A stretch of 64,000 nucleotides of DNA from Leuconostoc lactis (GTDB lineage Bacteria; Bacillota; Bacilli; Lactobacillales; Lactobacillaceae): NCBI RefSeq assembly GCF_007954625.1, contig NZ_CP042420.1, positions 873,501-937,500 on the forward strand, given 5' to 3'. The notes beneath the pieces were generated by a model. The model was not told the DNA's origin. It saw only the letters and a list, made by a program, of their open reading frames with translations, and ran no database searches. The stretch's first letter is position 1. Each line of letters begins with the position of its first letter. Shown in pieces: positions 44,690 to 55,419 of the stretch. The translations under genes and the position numbers were made by a program.

Positions 44690-45897
44690 AAGTTGTTGGT
44701 TTAGTAACTGAATACAATCCGTTCCATAATGGGCATCGTTATCACATACAGCAAGCCAAAGCGGTGACTGGGGCAGATGTTGTTGTGGCCGTGATGTCGG
44801 GTAATTTTGTCCAGCGTGGGGAACCCGCTTTATTTGATAAATGGACACGGGCGCAAACAGCACTGGAAAACGGGGTCGACCTTGTGATTGAGTTGCCAAC
44901 TTTTTATGCGGTGCAACCCAGTCATATTTTTGCGGAAGGCGCGGTGCGCTTATTGTCAGCAATGGGCATTAAAGACATGGTTTTTGGGAGCGAACACGCA
45001 GATGTTGATTTCTTAAAGCTGGCCGAACAAGCACCGAGTGTCGAAAGTGGTCATGCTTTCCAAGAAAAAAATCAGACTTTTGCGCATGCCTATGCGACAC
45101 AATTGGCCGAAGAGACGGGGTTCGTGTTAGAAGATCCAAATGACATTTTGGCATTTGGCTATGCCAAAGCGGTCATTAAATTGGGTGTTGACATGACGTT
45201 ACATCCTATTCAACGGGTGGCTGCTGGGTATCACGATCAGAGTTTTGCTGATGATCAAACTATTGCGTCGGCCTCATCAATCCGTTTGGCCTTGCATAAA
45301 GAGAAGCTTGAAAAAGTCCAGGGCGTTGTGCCGGAAGCAACTTTAAAGGCGATTGCGGAAGCACCACATACAATTGCCTTTGAAAAGCCGTTTTGGCAAT
45401 TATTGCAATACCGCTTAATGACGGATACAATTGGGCAGCTGGGGCAAGTTTATCAGATGGCTGAAGGCTTAGAACATCGCTTAGCGGCAGTAGCGCTGGG
45501 TGAACCTGGTCCCAAAAACTATCAGAGCTTTATTAAGTCGGTGAAATCAAAGCGCTATACTTTTGCGCGGATGCAGCGCACGTTGTTGTATACGTTACTT
45601 AATATTAAGGTTGATCAAATGCAGGCGGCGATGCAAGATCCGTATTTACGCATTCTTGGGTTTACTGATGCTGGACAACATTTCCTCAATCAGATTAAAA
45701 AAACGGTGACGTTACCGTTGATTAGTAAAGTTGACCAGAATCTTGCCAAGGCGAACTTGCGGTTAGATTATAAAGCGGGTAAAATCTGGCAGTTATTAGC
45801 CAATGAGCCTGGCCAACAACAAGACGTGACACGTCAGCCGATTCATGTGACCGGCCAAAAACGAGCAGACAGGGGAGAAACAAATGAAATATCATAA
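44686..45897 (+). CDS. tmcAL: tRNA(Met) cytidine acetate ligase TmcAL
   Basis: 403-residue protein of the former YlbM family. It has the nucleotidyltransferase-like start VGLVTEYNPFHNGHRYH with the HxGH motif, VMSGNFVQRGEPALFDKW, and NGVDLVIELPTFYAVQ. In Bacillus it activates acetate with ATP and forms ac4C at the wobble base of elongator tRNA-Met. Sits where ylbM usually lies relative to yceD. Confidence 0.92.
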   Translation: MKVVGLVTEYNPFHNGHRYHIQQAKAVTGADVVVAVMSGNFVQRGEPALFDKWTRAQTALENGVDLVIELPTFYAVQPSHIFAEGAVRLLSAMGIKDMVFGSEHADVDFLKLAEQAPSVESGHAFQEKNQTFAHAYATQLAEETGFVLEDPNDILAFGYAKAVIKLGVDMTLHPIQRVAAGYHDQSFADDQTIASASSIRLALHKEKLEKVQGVVPEATLKAIAEAPHTIAFEKPFWQLLQYRLMTDTIGQLGQVYQMAEGLEHRLAAVALGEPGPKNYQSFIKSVKSKRYTFARMQRTLLYTLLNIKVDQMQAAMQDPYLRILGFTDAGQHFLNQIKKTVTLPLISKVDQNLAKANLRLDYKAGKIWQLLANEPGQQQDVTRQPIHVTGQKRADRGETNEIS

Positions 45898-46429
45898 AAA
45901 TCAACTACAAAAATTTCGCCAAAATGCCTTAACTTTCGACGAAGAGTTGAATCTTGAGACATTTGCCAAGACACGTTTTCCAGACACCATTCTAGCTTTG
46001 TCACCACTCCACATCACAGGCGACATTAAGTATACAGATCAAGATGATTTGCTACTCAATGCCCACGTGACAGGTGAAGTGACGGTGCCATCATCACGAT
46101 CATTAGCACCAGTTGTACGGCCAGTGGATTTGATGATTGAAGAACGCTATGTTGAAGATGAGAAGCGGTTGGCTGACTTTGAAGAGACAGATCCTGTGTT
46201 TGTATTAGAAAATGATACACTTAACGTCGACGAGGCCGTCCTTGACAACATTGTGGCTGAATTACCGTTGCAAATTTTGACGGCGGAAGAGCTGGAAAAT
46301 GATGTGTTACCATCTGGACAAGATTGGCATGTTATCAGTGAATCAACTTATGAAAATGAGAAAAAAGCAGCAGAAACCGAGCAGTTAGACCCAAGACTAG
46401 CAAAATTAGACGATTTTTTCAAAGAATGA
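45884..46429 (+). CDS. YceD/DUF177 family protein
   Basis: 181 residues, overlapping tmcAL by 14 bases, with a GGGGAGAAA Shine-Dalgarno. Acidic, with ITGDIKYTDQDDLLLNAHVTG near the centre and the LPLQIL segment near residue 125, as in DUF177 proteins linked to 23S rRNA accumulation. In most bacteria rpmF (L32) follows; here a two-component system follows instead. Confidence 0.85.
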   Translation: MKYHKNQLQKFRQNALTFDEELNLETFAKTRFPDTILALSPLHITGDIKYTDQDDLLLNAHVTGEVTVPSSRSLAPVVRPVDLMIEERYVEDEKRLADFEETDPVFVLENDTLNVDEAVLDNIVAELPLQILTAEELENDVLPSGQDWHVISESTYENEKKAAETEQLDPRLAKLDDFFKE

Positions 46430-46437
46430 GAAAAAAC

Positions 46438-46466
46438 TTGCAAATTTTTAGAAACTACTCTAAAAT
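46438..46466 (+). promoter_or_regulatory. Promoter of the ArlRS-like operon
   Basis: TTGCAA (46438-46443), 17-base spacer, TAAAAT (46461-46466), beginning just after the yceD stop. Confidence 0.68.
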
Positions 46467-46523
46467 ATAGGGAAGTAAAAGAATTGGATTCGGCATTGCC
46501 GATTTAACTATTGAGGACAAAAA

Positions 46524-47213
46524 ATGAGCAAAGTATTGATTGTTGAAGATGAAGAAAACTTGGCAAAGTTTGTCGGCCTTGAACTAAAGCATGAAGGCTA
46601 TGAAGTCGAAACAGTTTTAGATGGTCGTTCAGGACTAGACGCCGCAATGGAAAATAACTATGATGTTATTTTGCTTGACTTGATGTTGCCGGAATTAAAC
46701 GGCTTGGAAGTTGCCCGTCGTTTACGTGAAACAAAGAAGACACCAATCATTATGATGACAGCACGTGATTCAGTGATTGATCGTGTTTCAGGTTTGGATT
46801 ACGGTGCAGATGATTACTTGGTGAAGCCGTTTGCCATTGAAGAATTGTTGGCGCGTATTCGGTCACTCCTTCGTCGTATTGCAATCGAAACGGAATCAAG
46901 TGATAAGCACCGGTCAATTATTAACTTCAAAGACTTGCGGATTGAAAAAGAAAATCGTATCGCACGTCGTGATGACCAAATTATCAATTTGACAAAGCGT
47001 GAATATGACTTGCTATTGACGTTGGTTGAAAACATTAACGTTGTGCAATCACGTGAACAATTGTTGAAGGAAGTTTGGGGCTTTGACTCTGAAGTTGAAA
47101 CCAACGTAGTTGATGTGTACATTCGTTACTTACGTAACAAAATTGACGATCCAGAAAGTAAAGCATCTTATATCCAGACTGTTCGTGGTACTGGCTATGT
47201 GATGCGCAGCTAA
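46524..47213 (+). CDS. OmpR-family response regulator, ArlR/CsrR-like
   Basis: 229 residues. The receiver has VEDEENL (acidic pocket), phospho-acceptor Asp in LLDLMLP, and the KPF lysine. The C-terminal winged helix includes LTKREYDLLLTL, VVDVYIRYLRNKID and VRGTGYVMR. It matches the ArlR/CovR branch better than WalR. The histidine kinase gene follows eight bases later. Targets cannot be deduced here. Confidence 0.9.
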   Translation: MSKVLIVEDEENLAKFVGLELKHEGYEVETVLDGRSGLDAAMENNYDVILLDLMLPELNGLEVARRLRETKKTPIIMMTARDSVIDRVSGLDYGADDYLVKPFAIEELLARIRSLLRRIAIETESSDKHRSIINFKDLRIEKENRIARRDDQIINLTKREYDLLLTLVENINVVQSREQLLKEVWGFDSEVETNVVDVYIRYLRNKIDDPESKASYIQTVRGTGYVMRS

Positions 47214-47221
47214 TAAATACT

Positions 47222-48325
47222 ATGGTTGACAAAAAAAATACAACTCAAAAAGCCGCACGTCGTTTCTCTTTAGGTTGGCAACTGTCACTGGGGATGGCGT
47301 CTGGTTTTTTTGTTGTCTTCATTTTCTTTACGCTGATTGTCATCGCGCGAATTAAGCAATATTATGGCACTTTACCTGCCCATTTATACCACTGGTTATG
47401 GGGGACCGTCTTTTTAGGCGGCGTGGCGATTTTTATTTTTGCTTTTCTATTAACGCGTCTGATTCTACGCCCCGTCAAGTCAATTGAGACAACCATTGAA
47501 GCGTTACGTGATGATCCAATGACTGAAGTGCGGGCGAAACAGACCGGCCCCAATGACGAATTTTCGGATTTGGTCAGTGTGTTAAATCGGATGATTGATC
47601 GGTTACAAAATTTGATTGCCGCACAGCAACAATTCGTTTCTGACGTCTCACATGAGCTGAGAACCCCTGTCACCATTGTGAAAGGGCATATGGATTTGCT
47701 TAATCGCTGGGGAAAAGATGAACCGGAAGTGTTAGATGATTCGATTAAATCATCTCTTGCCGAGATGCAACGGATGGAAACGCTGATTAATGAAATGTTA
47801 AACCTGACCCGTGCGGAACAAATTCCAATTGAAAATGTCCAAGAAGTCACGGAAGTTGGTGGTTTAGTGCATCGTGTTTATGACAACTTTAAGTTGATTC
47901 ATCCTGACTTTATTTTTACATTGGATGATGACTTAACGCATGAAGCGAATGTGAAAGTCCGTCAGGATCACATGGAACAAATTTTAATTATCTTAGCGGA
48001 TAATGCGGTAAAGTATTCAACAGATCGTAAGGAAATTCATTTTGCCTTGTCGCAGACGGCTAATCGTGTTGAAATTGGCGTTCAAGACTTTGGTGAAGGG
48101 TTATCTACGGAAGATGCTGGACGTGTGTTTGACCGTTTTTATCGTGTTGATAAAGCACGTTCCCGTGCCAAAGGGGGAAATGGGCTTGGTTTGAGTATTG
48201 CCCAACGCCTAGTTAACGCTTACGGTGGTGAAATTGCCATTGAAAGTGCCCTGGGATCTGGGTCAATCTTTACCATTCGCTTACCACTTTATCGGGAGGC
48301 ACAGCATGGTCAGTTATCAAATTAA
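47222..48325 (+). CDS. Sensor histidine kinase, ArlS-like
   Basis: 367 residues: two membrane helices (about 23-45 and 61-83) flanking a very short external loop of about 15 residues, HAMP-like linker (RPVKSIETTIEALR), H-box VSDVSHELRTPV, N-box ILADNAVKY, G1 DFGEGLS and G2 GGNGLGLSIA. The ArlS of staphylococci has a large extracellular loop; here it is minimal, suggesting intramembrane sensing. No Shine-Dalgarno precedes ATG 47222; translation probably follows from the regulator gene ending eight bases before. Confidence 0.88.
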   Translation: MVDKKNTTQKAARRFSLGWQLSLGMASGFFVVFIFFTLIVIARIKQYYGTLPAHLYHWLWGTVFLGGVAIFIFAFLLTRLILRPVKSIETTIEALRDDPMTEVRAKQTGPNDEFSDLVSVLNRMIDRLQNLIAAQQQFVSDVSHELRTPVTIVKGHMDLLNRWGKDEPEVLDDSIKSSLAEMQRMETLINEMLNLTRAEQIPIENVQEVTEVGGLVHRVYDNFKLIHPDFIFTLDDDLTHEANVKVRQDHMEQILIILADNAVKYSTDRKEIHFALSQTANRVEIGVQDFGEGLSTEDAGRVFDRFYRVDKARSRAKGGNGLGLSIAQRLVNAYGGEIAIESALGSGSIFTIRLPLYREAQHGQLSN

Positions 48326-48575
48326 TGTTTATGGTCGCGTCCAAGGCGTTGGCTTTCGTTGGTTTACCCAGCAGGCGGCAGAACGGCATCACATCAGTGG
48401 CTGGGTACGGAACAAAGCAGATGGTTCGGTCGAAATGGCGATTCAGGGTGAAACGGTTGCTGTTGACCGCTTTTTAGCCATCATTGCTGCCGGCCCTGGG
48501 GCCTATAGCCACGTCACACAGCTCGTTAAAACACCAATTGCGCCGTTTGAAGGGAAAAACTTTACCATTAGGTAG
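48306..48575 (+). CDS. acyP: Acylphosphatase
   Basis: 89-residue enzyme hydrolysing carboxyl-phosphate mixed anhydrides. The catalytic Arg18 in GRVQGVGFRW and Asn36 in GWVRNKADGSVE are present. The start at 48306 follows GGGAGG inside the kinase gene, overlapping its end by 20 bases. In related bacteria acyP is often next to yidC and the ysgA-type methyltransferase, as here. Confidence 0.93.
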   Translation: MVSYQINVYGRVQGVGFRWFTQQAAERHHISGWVRNKADGSVEMAIQGETVAVDRFLAIIAAGPGAYSHVTQLVKTPIAPFEGKNFTIR

Positions 48576-48585
48576 GAATTATTGG

Positions 48586-48627
48586 TATAATGGTTATCTG
48601 TAATAACCAGGAGAAAAAAATAACCTC
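48586..48627 (+). promoter_or_regulatory. yidC promoter and leader with two alternative hairpins
   Basis: TATAAT (48586-48591) is followed at once by GGTTAT (48592-48597). This can pair with ATAACC at 48603-48608 or with an identical ATAACC at 48620-48625. The Shine-Dalgarno AGGAG (48609-48613) lies between the two copies, and is 14 bases from the ATG. Confidence 0.45.
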
Positions 48628-49542
48628 ATGAAACAAGTAAAGCGCGTTCTAACAGTAGCTTTTGTGATTTTAGACATTATCTTAATTACCGGTGGCTATA
48701 GCCAACATAGTCGTATGTACCGCTGGATTGGGCAACCATTAGCAGATATCATGGCCAATATTGCGCACGTTATTGGTGGTGTCAATGGTATCGGTTGGGC
48801 GATTATCATTATTACAGCGATTTTGCGTTTGATTTTGTTACCGTTCTTCTTGAATCAACAAGTCAACACAACAATTAACCAAATTAAAATGCAAAAATTA
48901 AAGCCTGAAATTGATAAGTTACAGGCTATCTCACGTAAGGCAGGGACATCTGCTGAACAACAACAAGCCAGCATGGCAATGATGTCACTGTATCGTGAAA
49001 ATGATGTCAGTGTCATTGGTGGTATTTCATTTTTAACTTTAGCTATGCAATTACCAGTTTTTTCTGGTTTGTACGCCGCTATTTTGCACGCCCCTGCGTT
49101 GAAAGGCGCAACTTTCTTTGGACTTAGCTTAGGGCAACCCCAATTGATCTTTGCGATTGCAGCCGGTGTGGTTTACTTGGTGCAAGCTTGGATTGCCGTG
49201 TTACGAATGCCAGAAGAACAAAAGAAGGCGTCAGCAACCATGATGTTGATCAGTCCAATCATGATTTTTGTGTTTGCCATGATTGCCAGTGGCGCTATTG
49301 GCTTGTACTTTATCGTGGGTGGTTTGTTCGCCCTCTTGCAGTCTTTGATTCTGCACTTCCAACGTCCTGGTTTGGAAAAGCGTGTGGCGCGTGAATTTAA
49401 AATTAAGAAAACAGCAGATGATTTGTTAGCAGACCGTGCGCAAACGACACCAGGCACACAAGCAGCGCCTGCAGCCGAACAAACATCAGTATTACCCCCA
49501 AAATCAAAGCGCAATCGTAATGCTGGTAAACAGCAGCGTTAA
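48628..49542 (+). CDS. yidC: Membrane protein insertase YidC/OxaA, without lipobox cysteine
   Basis: 304 residues. An N-terminal hydrophobic segment is followed by the conserved insertase helices: a first with the hydrophilic-groove Arg (TAILRLILLPFF), then IGGISFLTLAMQLPVFSGLY, and helices near 175-195 and 210-245, ending in a basic tail (PPKSKRNRNAGKQQR) that contacts ribosomes. Most Gram-positive YidC proteins are lipoproteins with L-x-x-C; here the equivalent reads LITGGYS and the protein contains no Cys, so it should be anchored by an uncleaved helix or processed by ordinary signal peptidase. Confidence 0.93.
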   Translation: MKQVKRVLTVAFVILDIILITGGYSQHSRMYRWIGQPLADIMANIAHVIGGVNGIGWAIIIITAILRLILLPFFLNQQVNTTINQIKMQKLKPEIDKLQAISRKAGTSAEQQQASMAMMSLYRENDVSVIGGISFLTLAMQLPVFSGLYAAILHAPALKGATFFGLSLGQPQLIFAIAAGVVYLVQAWIAVLRMPEEQKKASATMMLISPIMIFVFAMIASGAIGLYFIVGGLFALLQSLILHFQRPGLEKRVAREFKIKKTADDLLADRAQTTPGTQAAPAAEQTSVLPPKSKRNRNAGKQQR

Positions 49543-49547
49543 TGTTT

Positions 49548-49575
49548 AAGTACGCCAAAAATTTGGCGTACTTTT
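49548..49575 (+). terminator. Terminator after yidC
   Basis: AAGTACGCCA pairs with TGGCGTACTT around an AT-rich loop and is followed by TTG. Confidence 0.82.
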
Positions 49576-49607
49576 GTCAGTTCTGAAGAGAACAGAAGGA
49601 ATTTATT

Positions 49608-50381
49608 ATGGATCGTATTTTATCAAATCAAAACAGTCGTGTGAAAGCGTGGGCAAAGCTCGCTACTAAGAAAGGCCGTCTTGAAAACAAGACTTATTTA
49701 TTAGATGGTTGGCATTTAGTTGAAGAAGCTATCAAAGCGAAGGCGAAGTTCCATGCAGTCATGGCAACTGAAGCCCAAATGGCTGAACACTTGCCAGATG
49801 TGCCACATGGTGTACCAGCTTTTGAAATTAGTGAAGAAGTCGCTAAGCATATTGCTGGGACGAATACACCACAAGGCATTTTTGCCGAAATCTCATTGCC
49901 AGACAAGACGTTTGACCCAAGTTATGTGCATGATGGGGCGTGGTTGTTGCTCGACAAAATTCAAGACCCAGGCAATGTTGGTACATTGGTTCGTACAGCC
50001 GATGCTGCTGGCTTCAAAGGCGTGGTCTTGGGCGAAGGAACAGCTGACGCTTATTCACCAAAGGTTGTCCGTGCGATGCAAGGCTCACAATTCCATTTGG
50101 AAGTTCTAAACGGTGACTTGAATGAATGGACTGATGCGTTGACTGCTAATGGGTTGCCAGTTTATGGATCACAATTGGATGAAGCGGCGCAATCTTACCG
50201 TCAGATCGAACCAAGTACGCAATTTGCACTGATTGTGGGTAACGAAGGTCAAGGTATGTCAGAAGAATTGGCAGCGAAAACGACGGCTAACCTGTACATT
50301 CCAATCCAAGGTCAAGCTGAAAGTTTGAACGTGGCCATTGCTGGTGGTATTTTAATGTTTAGTTTGGCTGCTGGTAATTAA
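49608..50381 (+). CDS. SpoU/TrmH family RNA 2'-O-methyltransferase (YsgA-like)
   Basis: 257 residues. N-terminal RNA-binding substrate domain (ILSNQNSRVKAWAKL...YLLDGWHLVEEA), then the SPOUT knot with motif 1 DKIQDPGNVGTLVRTADAAG, motif 2 IVGNEGQGM and motif 3 IPIQGQAESLNVAIA. It probably methylates a ribose in 23S rRNA; the exact residue is unknown. It lies in the usual acyP-yidC-ysgA neighbourhood. Confidence 0.9.
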   Translation: MDRILSNQNSRVKAWAKLATKKGRLENKTYLLDGWHLVEEAIKAKAKFHAVMATEAQMAEHLPDVPHGVPAFEISEEVAKHIAGTNTPQGIFAEISLPDKTFDPSYVHDGAWLLLDKIQDPGNVGTLVRTADAAGFKGVVLGEGTADAYSPKVVRAMQGSQFHLEVLNGDLNEWTDALTANGLPVYGSQLDEAAQSYRQIEPSTQFALIVGNEGQGMSEELAAKTTANLYIPIQGQAESLNVAIAGGILMFSLAAGN

Positions 50382-50398
50382 GCAGTTCGATAATAGCT

Positions 50399-50441
50399 AA
50401 CGTCTTGTGGTAAAAATTTTGTGCACAAGACGTTATTTTTT
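50399..50441 (+). terminator. Terminator after the YsgA-like gene
   Basis: AACGTCTTGTG pairs perfectly with CACAAGACGTT over a 14-base AT-rich loop, then ATTTTTT. Confidence 0.88.
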
Positions 50442-50449
50442 GTTATAAT
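50441..50449 (+). promoter_or_regulatory. Extended -10 promoter of secG
   Basis: TGT-TATAAT directly after the T-run of the preceding terminator, 26 bases before secG. Confidence 0.55.
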
Positions 50450-50475
50450 AGGTGTTAATGATTTAATGAGGAGTT

Positions 50476-50718
50476 ATGACTGTGGCAAAAATACTCACCG
50501 TTGCTCTGATTGTTGTGGGTCTATTGCTCATTGTGACAGTCATGATGCAACCAAGTAAACAACAAGATGCGTTATCTGCTTTATCAGGTGGCGCTGGCGA
50601 TTTATTCGCTGAACGAAAGTCACGCGGGTTTGAAGCGGTGATGCGACGCGCAACAGCTATTTTAGGCGGGTTGTGGTTCATTATCGGTTTTGCCTTAATG
50701 TACTTGTCAGCGCATTAA
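50476..50718 (+). CDS. secG: Protein translocase subunit SecG
   Basis: 80 residues with two membrane helices (about 3-23 and 58-77) and the conserved LLIVTVMMQPSKQQDALSAL and GAGDLFAERKSRGFEAVMRRAT loop. SecG assists SecYE-SecA. A GAGGA Shine-Dalgarno precedes the ATG. Order secG-rnr-smpB is conserved in Firmicutes. Confidence 0.95.
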   Translation: MTVAKILTVALIVVGLLLIVTVMMQPSKQQDALSALSGGAGDLFAERKSRGFEAVMRRATAILGGLWFIIGFALMYLSAH

Positions 50719-50726
50719 GAATGATT

Positions 50727-50764
50727 AAGGTCAGTTTGCTCTTTTTGTAGACTGACTTTTTATT
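50727..50764 (+). terminator. Terminator after secG
   Basis: AAGGTCAGT pairs with ACTGACTTT (one G-T pair), then TTTATTTT. Confidence 0.78.
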
Positions 50765-50805
50765 TTGGCAATTTTTATTTTGTAGAAATATAGAAAGAGG
50801 AGACT

Positions 50806-53130
50806 ATGGCAGTAGAACAATTAAAATCTCAAATTGGCGGTTTTTTAAAAGCAAACCGTGAACAATCCTTTAGCGCACAAAATATGGCGGACGGTCTGCG
50901 CATGAATTCGGCTGCGGGCTACCAAGATGTGGTCAACGCGATGAACGCGCTTGTGCGTGACGGAGAAGCCATCGAAAAAGATGGCCAATTCTCATATAAT
51001 GTCAATGCCGGCTATGTGATTGGTGAATATCATGCCAATGACAAAGGATTTGGCTTTGTTAAATATGACAGTGAATTACCTGACTTTTTTATCAATCCTG
51101 AAAATACGTTACAGGCCATGCACGGTGATACGGTTCGGGTTTCAACAGTGAAACCATCCGAATCTGCAGACCGTGGCCCAGAAGGTAAAGTAGAAGAAAT
51201 TATCAGCCATGCCTTTGAACGGGTTGTAGGGACTTTTTCACTTGGCTCAGAAGCAAAGGGGATGATTGGCGAAATCAAACTCAGTGACAAAAAGGCTATG
51301 GGTTATAAAGTTTTGGTGAGTGCTGATGGCATTACCCCAAACGATGGGCAAGTTGTGGTCGCTGACGTGACCCGTTTCCCTGATAAGGTTCACCCACGTG
51401 AACTAGTAGCAACGGTGACGGAAACATTAGGCTACAAAGACGAGCCTGGAATGGACATTTTGCAAATTGTCTATGCTAAGAAAGTACCAAGTGAATTCCC
51501 CCAAGAAGTGTTAGATGATGCGGCCAAAATTCCGGTTGATGTCCCAAAATCTGATTGGGCCGGTCGTGAAGATTTGACTGAACAAACACTTGTCACAATT
51601 GATGGTGCCGATACGAAAGATATCGATGATGCCGTTGTGGCTTGGAAACTAGATAATGGGAATTATCATTTGGGTGTGCACATTGCCGATGTGTCACATT
51701 ACGTCACGGAAGGGTCAACAATTGATGCGGAAGCTTATAAGCGCGGGACATCAGTTTATTTGACCGACCGTGTTATTCCAATGTTGCCACGTAATATCTC
51801 TAATGGGATTGCATCATTAAATCCCAATGTGGTCCGTTTGGCAATGTCAGTTGAAATGGAAATCAACCCACAAGGACAAGTGGTTAACCATCGTTTGCAC
51901 ACATCTGTGATTAAGTCGCATGCGCGGATGACTTATGATGCGGTCAATAAGATTCTTGATGGTGATGTGTTTGTTCAAGACGAATACGCACAATTGACAC
52001 CGATGTTTAAAGTCATGGGCGAATTACATGACATTTTGTACAACATGCGTAAAAAGCGTGGGGCAATCGAATTTGATGCGCCAGAAGCACAAGTTGTAGT
52101 GGATGACGATGGCAAGGCAGTTGATATTAAGCTGCGTGAACGTGGCACAGCAGAACGGATGATTGAGTCGTTCATGTTAGTGGCGAACGAAACAGTAGCG
52201 GAGCACTTTGACAAGCTAGAAGTGCCATTTCTTTATCGTATTCACGAGATGCCCGATGAAGAACGCGCGAAGTCATTCTTTGAATTTTCAAAGGCACTGG
52301 GCCATCCAGTTTATGGTGATCCAAGCAAGGTGACACCAACGATGTTGCAACAGTTAATGGCTGATGTAGCTGGTGATCCCGCTGAACAAATGATTTCAAC
52401 GATGATGCTACGGGCAATGAAACAAGCGAAGTATGGCCCAGATCCGGTTGGACACTTTGGTTTGGGTGCTGATTACTACACACACTTCACGTCACCAATT
52501 CGTCGTTACCCTGATTTGACAGTTCACCGCCTCATTAAGTGGTATGAAAAGCATGGTTATGGTCCGGAAGCACAAGCAAAATATGCCGATAAGCTAGGTC
52601 AAATTGGTGAAGATACCAGTGCCCGTGAACGTCGTGCGATTGACACGGAACGTGATGTTGATGCTTTGAAGAAGGCCGAATTCATGTTGGACAAAGTTGG
52701 CCTTGAATTTGACGGTGTTGTCAATTCAGCCATGAAGTTTGGCTTGTTTATTAGCTTAGAAAACACGGTTGAAGGGTTAGTGCACATTTCTAACCTGACA
52801 GATGATCACTATGAATACGATGAAGCACACGCTGCCTTGATTGGTCGCTCAAAGCACCGTATTTTCCAAATTGGTCAAAAGGTGCGCGTCAAAGTTTTGC
52901 GGGTCAACAAAGAAGAACGGACTGTTGACTTTATGTTAGTGGATCCAGAAAATGCGCCAACAACAGACATTCGTGTGGCGTCAAAGAACAATGGTAAGTT
53001 TGGTAAAGGTCGTAATCGCGAAGAACGTCGTCAAAACGAGCGTCGCGGTAAGTCTGAAGGACCACGACAACGTCGCGGGAACCTAGACGCCAAGCAAGGC
53101 CAAAAGCGTGATGCAAAGCGTAATTTCTAA
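50806..53130 (+). CDS. rnr: Ribonuclease R
   Basis: 774-residue 3'-5' exoribonuclease. N-terminal winged helix (about 1-65), cold-shock domains (YHANDKGFGFVKYDS), RNB catalytic domain with the metal-binding Asp set DGADTKDIDDAVV and FTSPIRRYPDLTVHR, an S1 domain (FDGVVNSAMKFGLFISLENTVEGLVHIS context), and a basic Arg/Asn-rich tail. It degrades structured RNA and, with tmRNA-SmpB, non-stop mRNA. The smpB gene is next; the ssrA tmRNA gene is not in the following gap. Confidence 0.97.
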   Translation: MAVEQLKSQIGGFLKANREQSFSAQNMADGLRMNSAAGYQDVVNAMNALVRDGEAIEKDGQFSYNVNAGYVIGEYHANDKGFGFVKYDSELPDFFINPENTLQAMHGDTVRVSTVKPSESADRGPEGKVEEIISHAFERVVGTFSLGSEAKGMIGEIKLSDKKAMGYKVLVSADGITPNDGQVVVADVTRFPDKVHPRELVATVTETLGYKDEPGMDILQIVYAKKVPSEFPQEVLDDAAKIPVDVPKSDWAGREDLTEQTLVTIDGADTKDIDDAVVAWKLDNGNYHLGVHIADVSHYVTEGSTIDAEAYKRGTSVYLTDRVIPMLPRNISNGIASLNPNVVRLAMSVEMEINPQGQVVNHRLHTSVIKSHARMTYDAVNKILDGDVFVQDEYAQLTPMFKVMGELHDILYNMRKKRGAIEFDAPEAQVVVDDDGKAVDIKLRERGTAERMIESFMLVANETVAEHFDKLEVPFLYRIHEMPDEERAKSFFEFSKALGHPVYGDPSKVTPTMLQQLMADVAGDPAEQMISTMMLRAMKQAKYGPDPVGHFGLGADYYTHFTSPIRRYPDLTVHRLIKWYEKHGYGPEAQAKYADKLGQIGEDTSARERRAIDTERDVDALKKAEFMLDKVGLEFDGVVNSAMKFGLFISLENTVEGLVHISNLTDDHYEYDEAHAALIGRSKHRIFQIGQKVRVKVLRVNKEERTVDFMLVDPENAPTTDIRVASKNNGKFGKGRNREERRQNERRGKSEGPRQRRGNLDAKQGQKRDAKRNF

Positions 53131-53174
53131 AGCAACGAGCAATGAAAGACTAAATTTTTAGTGACGGGAACAGT

Positions 53175-53639
53175 ATGGCAAAAAAGCAACAACAGACAGA
53201 AAAATATCTTGCACAAAATCGTAAGGCACGGTTTAATTATGCAATTGAAGACACGTTTGAAGCTGGGATTGCGTTAACTGGGACTGAAATTAAGTCTGTC
53301 CGTGCGGGGCAAATTACCATCGGGGATGGTTTTGTGACGATTCATAATGGGCAACCGCTATTAACGAATGTGACGATTGCACCTTATGCGCAAGGGAATC
53401 AATTCAACGTTGATCCAACCAGAACACGACCATTACTTTTGCATAAACGCGAAATCAACCAGTTGCGTCGCGCCGCGGCCGAACCAGGGGTCACGATTGT
53501 GCCCCTAAAGGTCTACTTGAAACATGGTTTTGCTAAAGTGCTGATTGGGATTGGTCGCGGAAAAAAGAAGTATGACAAACGCGAAGATATCAAACGTCGA
53601 GATCAAGAGCGAGAGCTTGGTCGGCGCTTAAAACATTAA
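53175..53639 (+). CDS. smpB: SsrA-binding protein SmpB
   Basis: 154 residues, beginning with the typical LAQNRKARFNYAIEDTFEAGIALTGTEIKS core, then FxTI..GQ, LLLHKREI, VPLKVYLKHGFAKV and the basic RGKKKYDKRE...RDQERELGRRLKH tail that enters the decoding centre. SmpB delivers tmRNA to stalled ribosomes. Only a weak GGGA Shine-Dalgarno is present. Confidence 0.96.
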   Translation: MAKKQQQTEKYLAQNRKARFNYAIEDTFEAGIALTGTEIKSVRAGQITIGDGFVTIHNGQPLLTNVTIAPYAQGNQFNVDPTRTRPLLLHKREINQLRRAAAEPGVTIVPLKVYLKHGFAKVLIGIGRGKKKYDKREDIKRRDQERELGRRLKH

Positions 53640-53659
53640 GGGAAAGACCGGCTTGGGGT

Positions 53660-53688
53660 TTGACGTTAAGTAAGTTTACAGCTATACT
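53660..53688 (+). promoter_or_regulatory. Promoter of rny
   Basis: TTGACG (53660-53665), 17-base spacer, TATACT (53683-53688), a near-consensus promoter giving a leader of about 45 nt. Confidence 0.8.
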
Positions 53689-53705
53689 TAATATATGTGG
53701 AATAG

Positions 53706-55295
<1,590 letters not shown>

Positions 55296-55301
55296 TAAAT
55301 A

Positions 55302-55328
55302 AAAGTTACTCGTTGAGTAACTTTTTTT
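55302..55328 (+). terminator. Terminator after rny
   Basis: AAAGTTACTC pairs with GAGTAACTTT around GTT, then TTTT. Confidence 0.9.
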
Positions 55329-55419
55329 GTTATACTTATACTATGTTGTGCCAGTATGATGTTCTTTTAATACAATAGGTTGCAGCAAATACATTAAATA
55401 TCACGGTATGGGGGGATTT

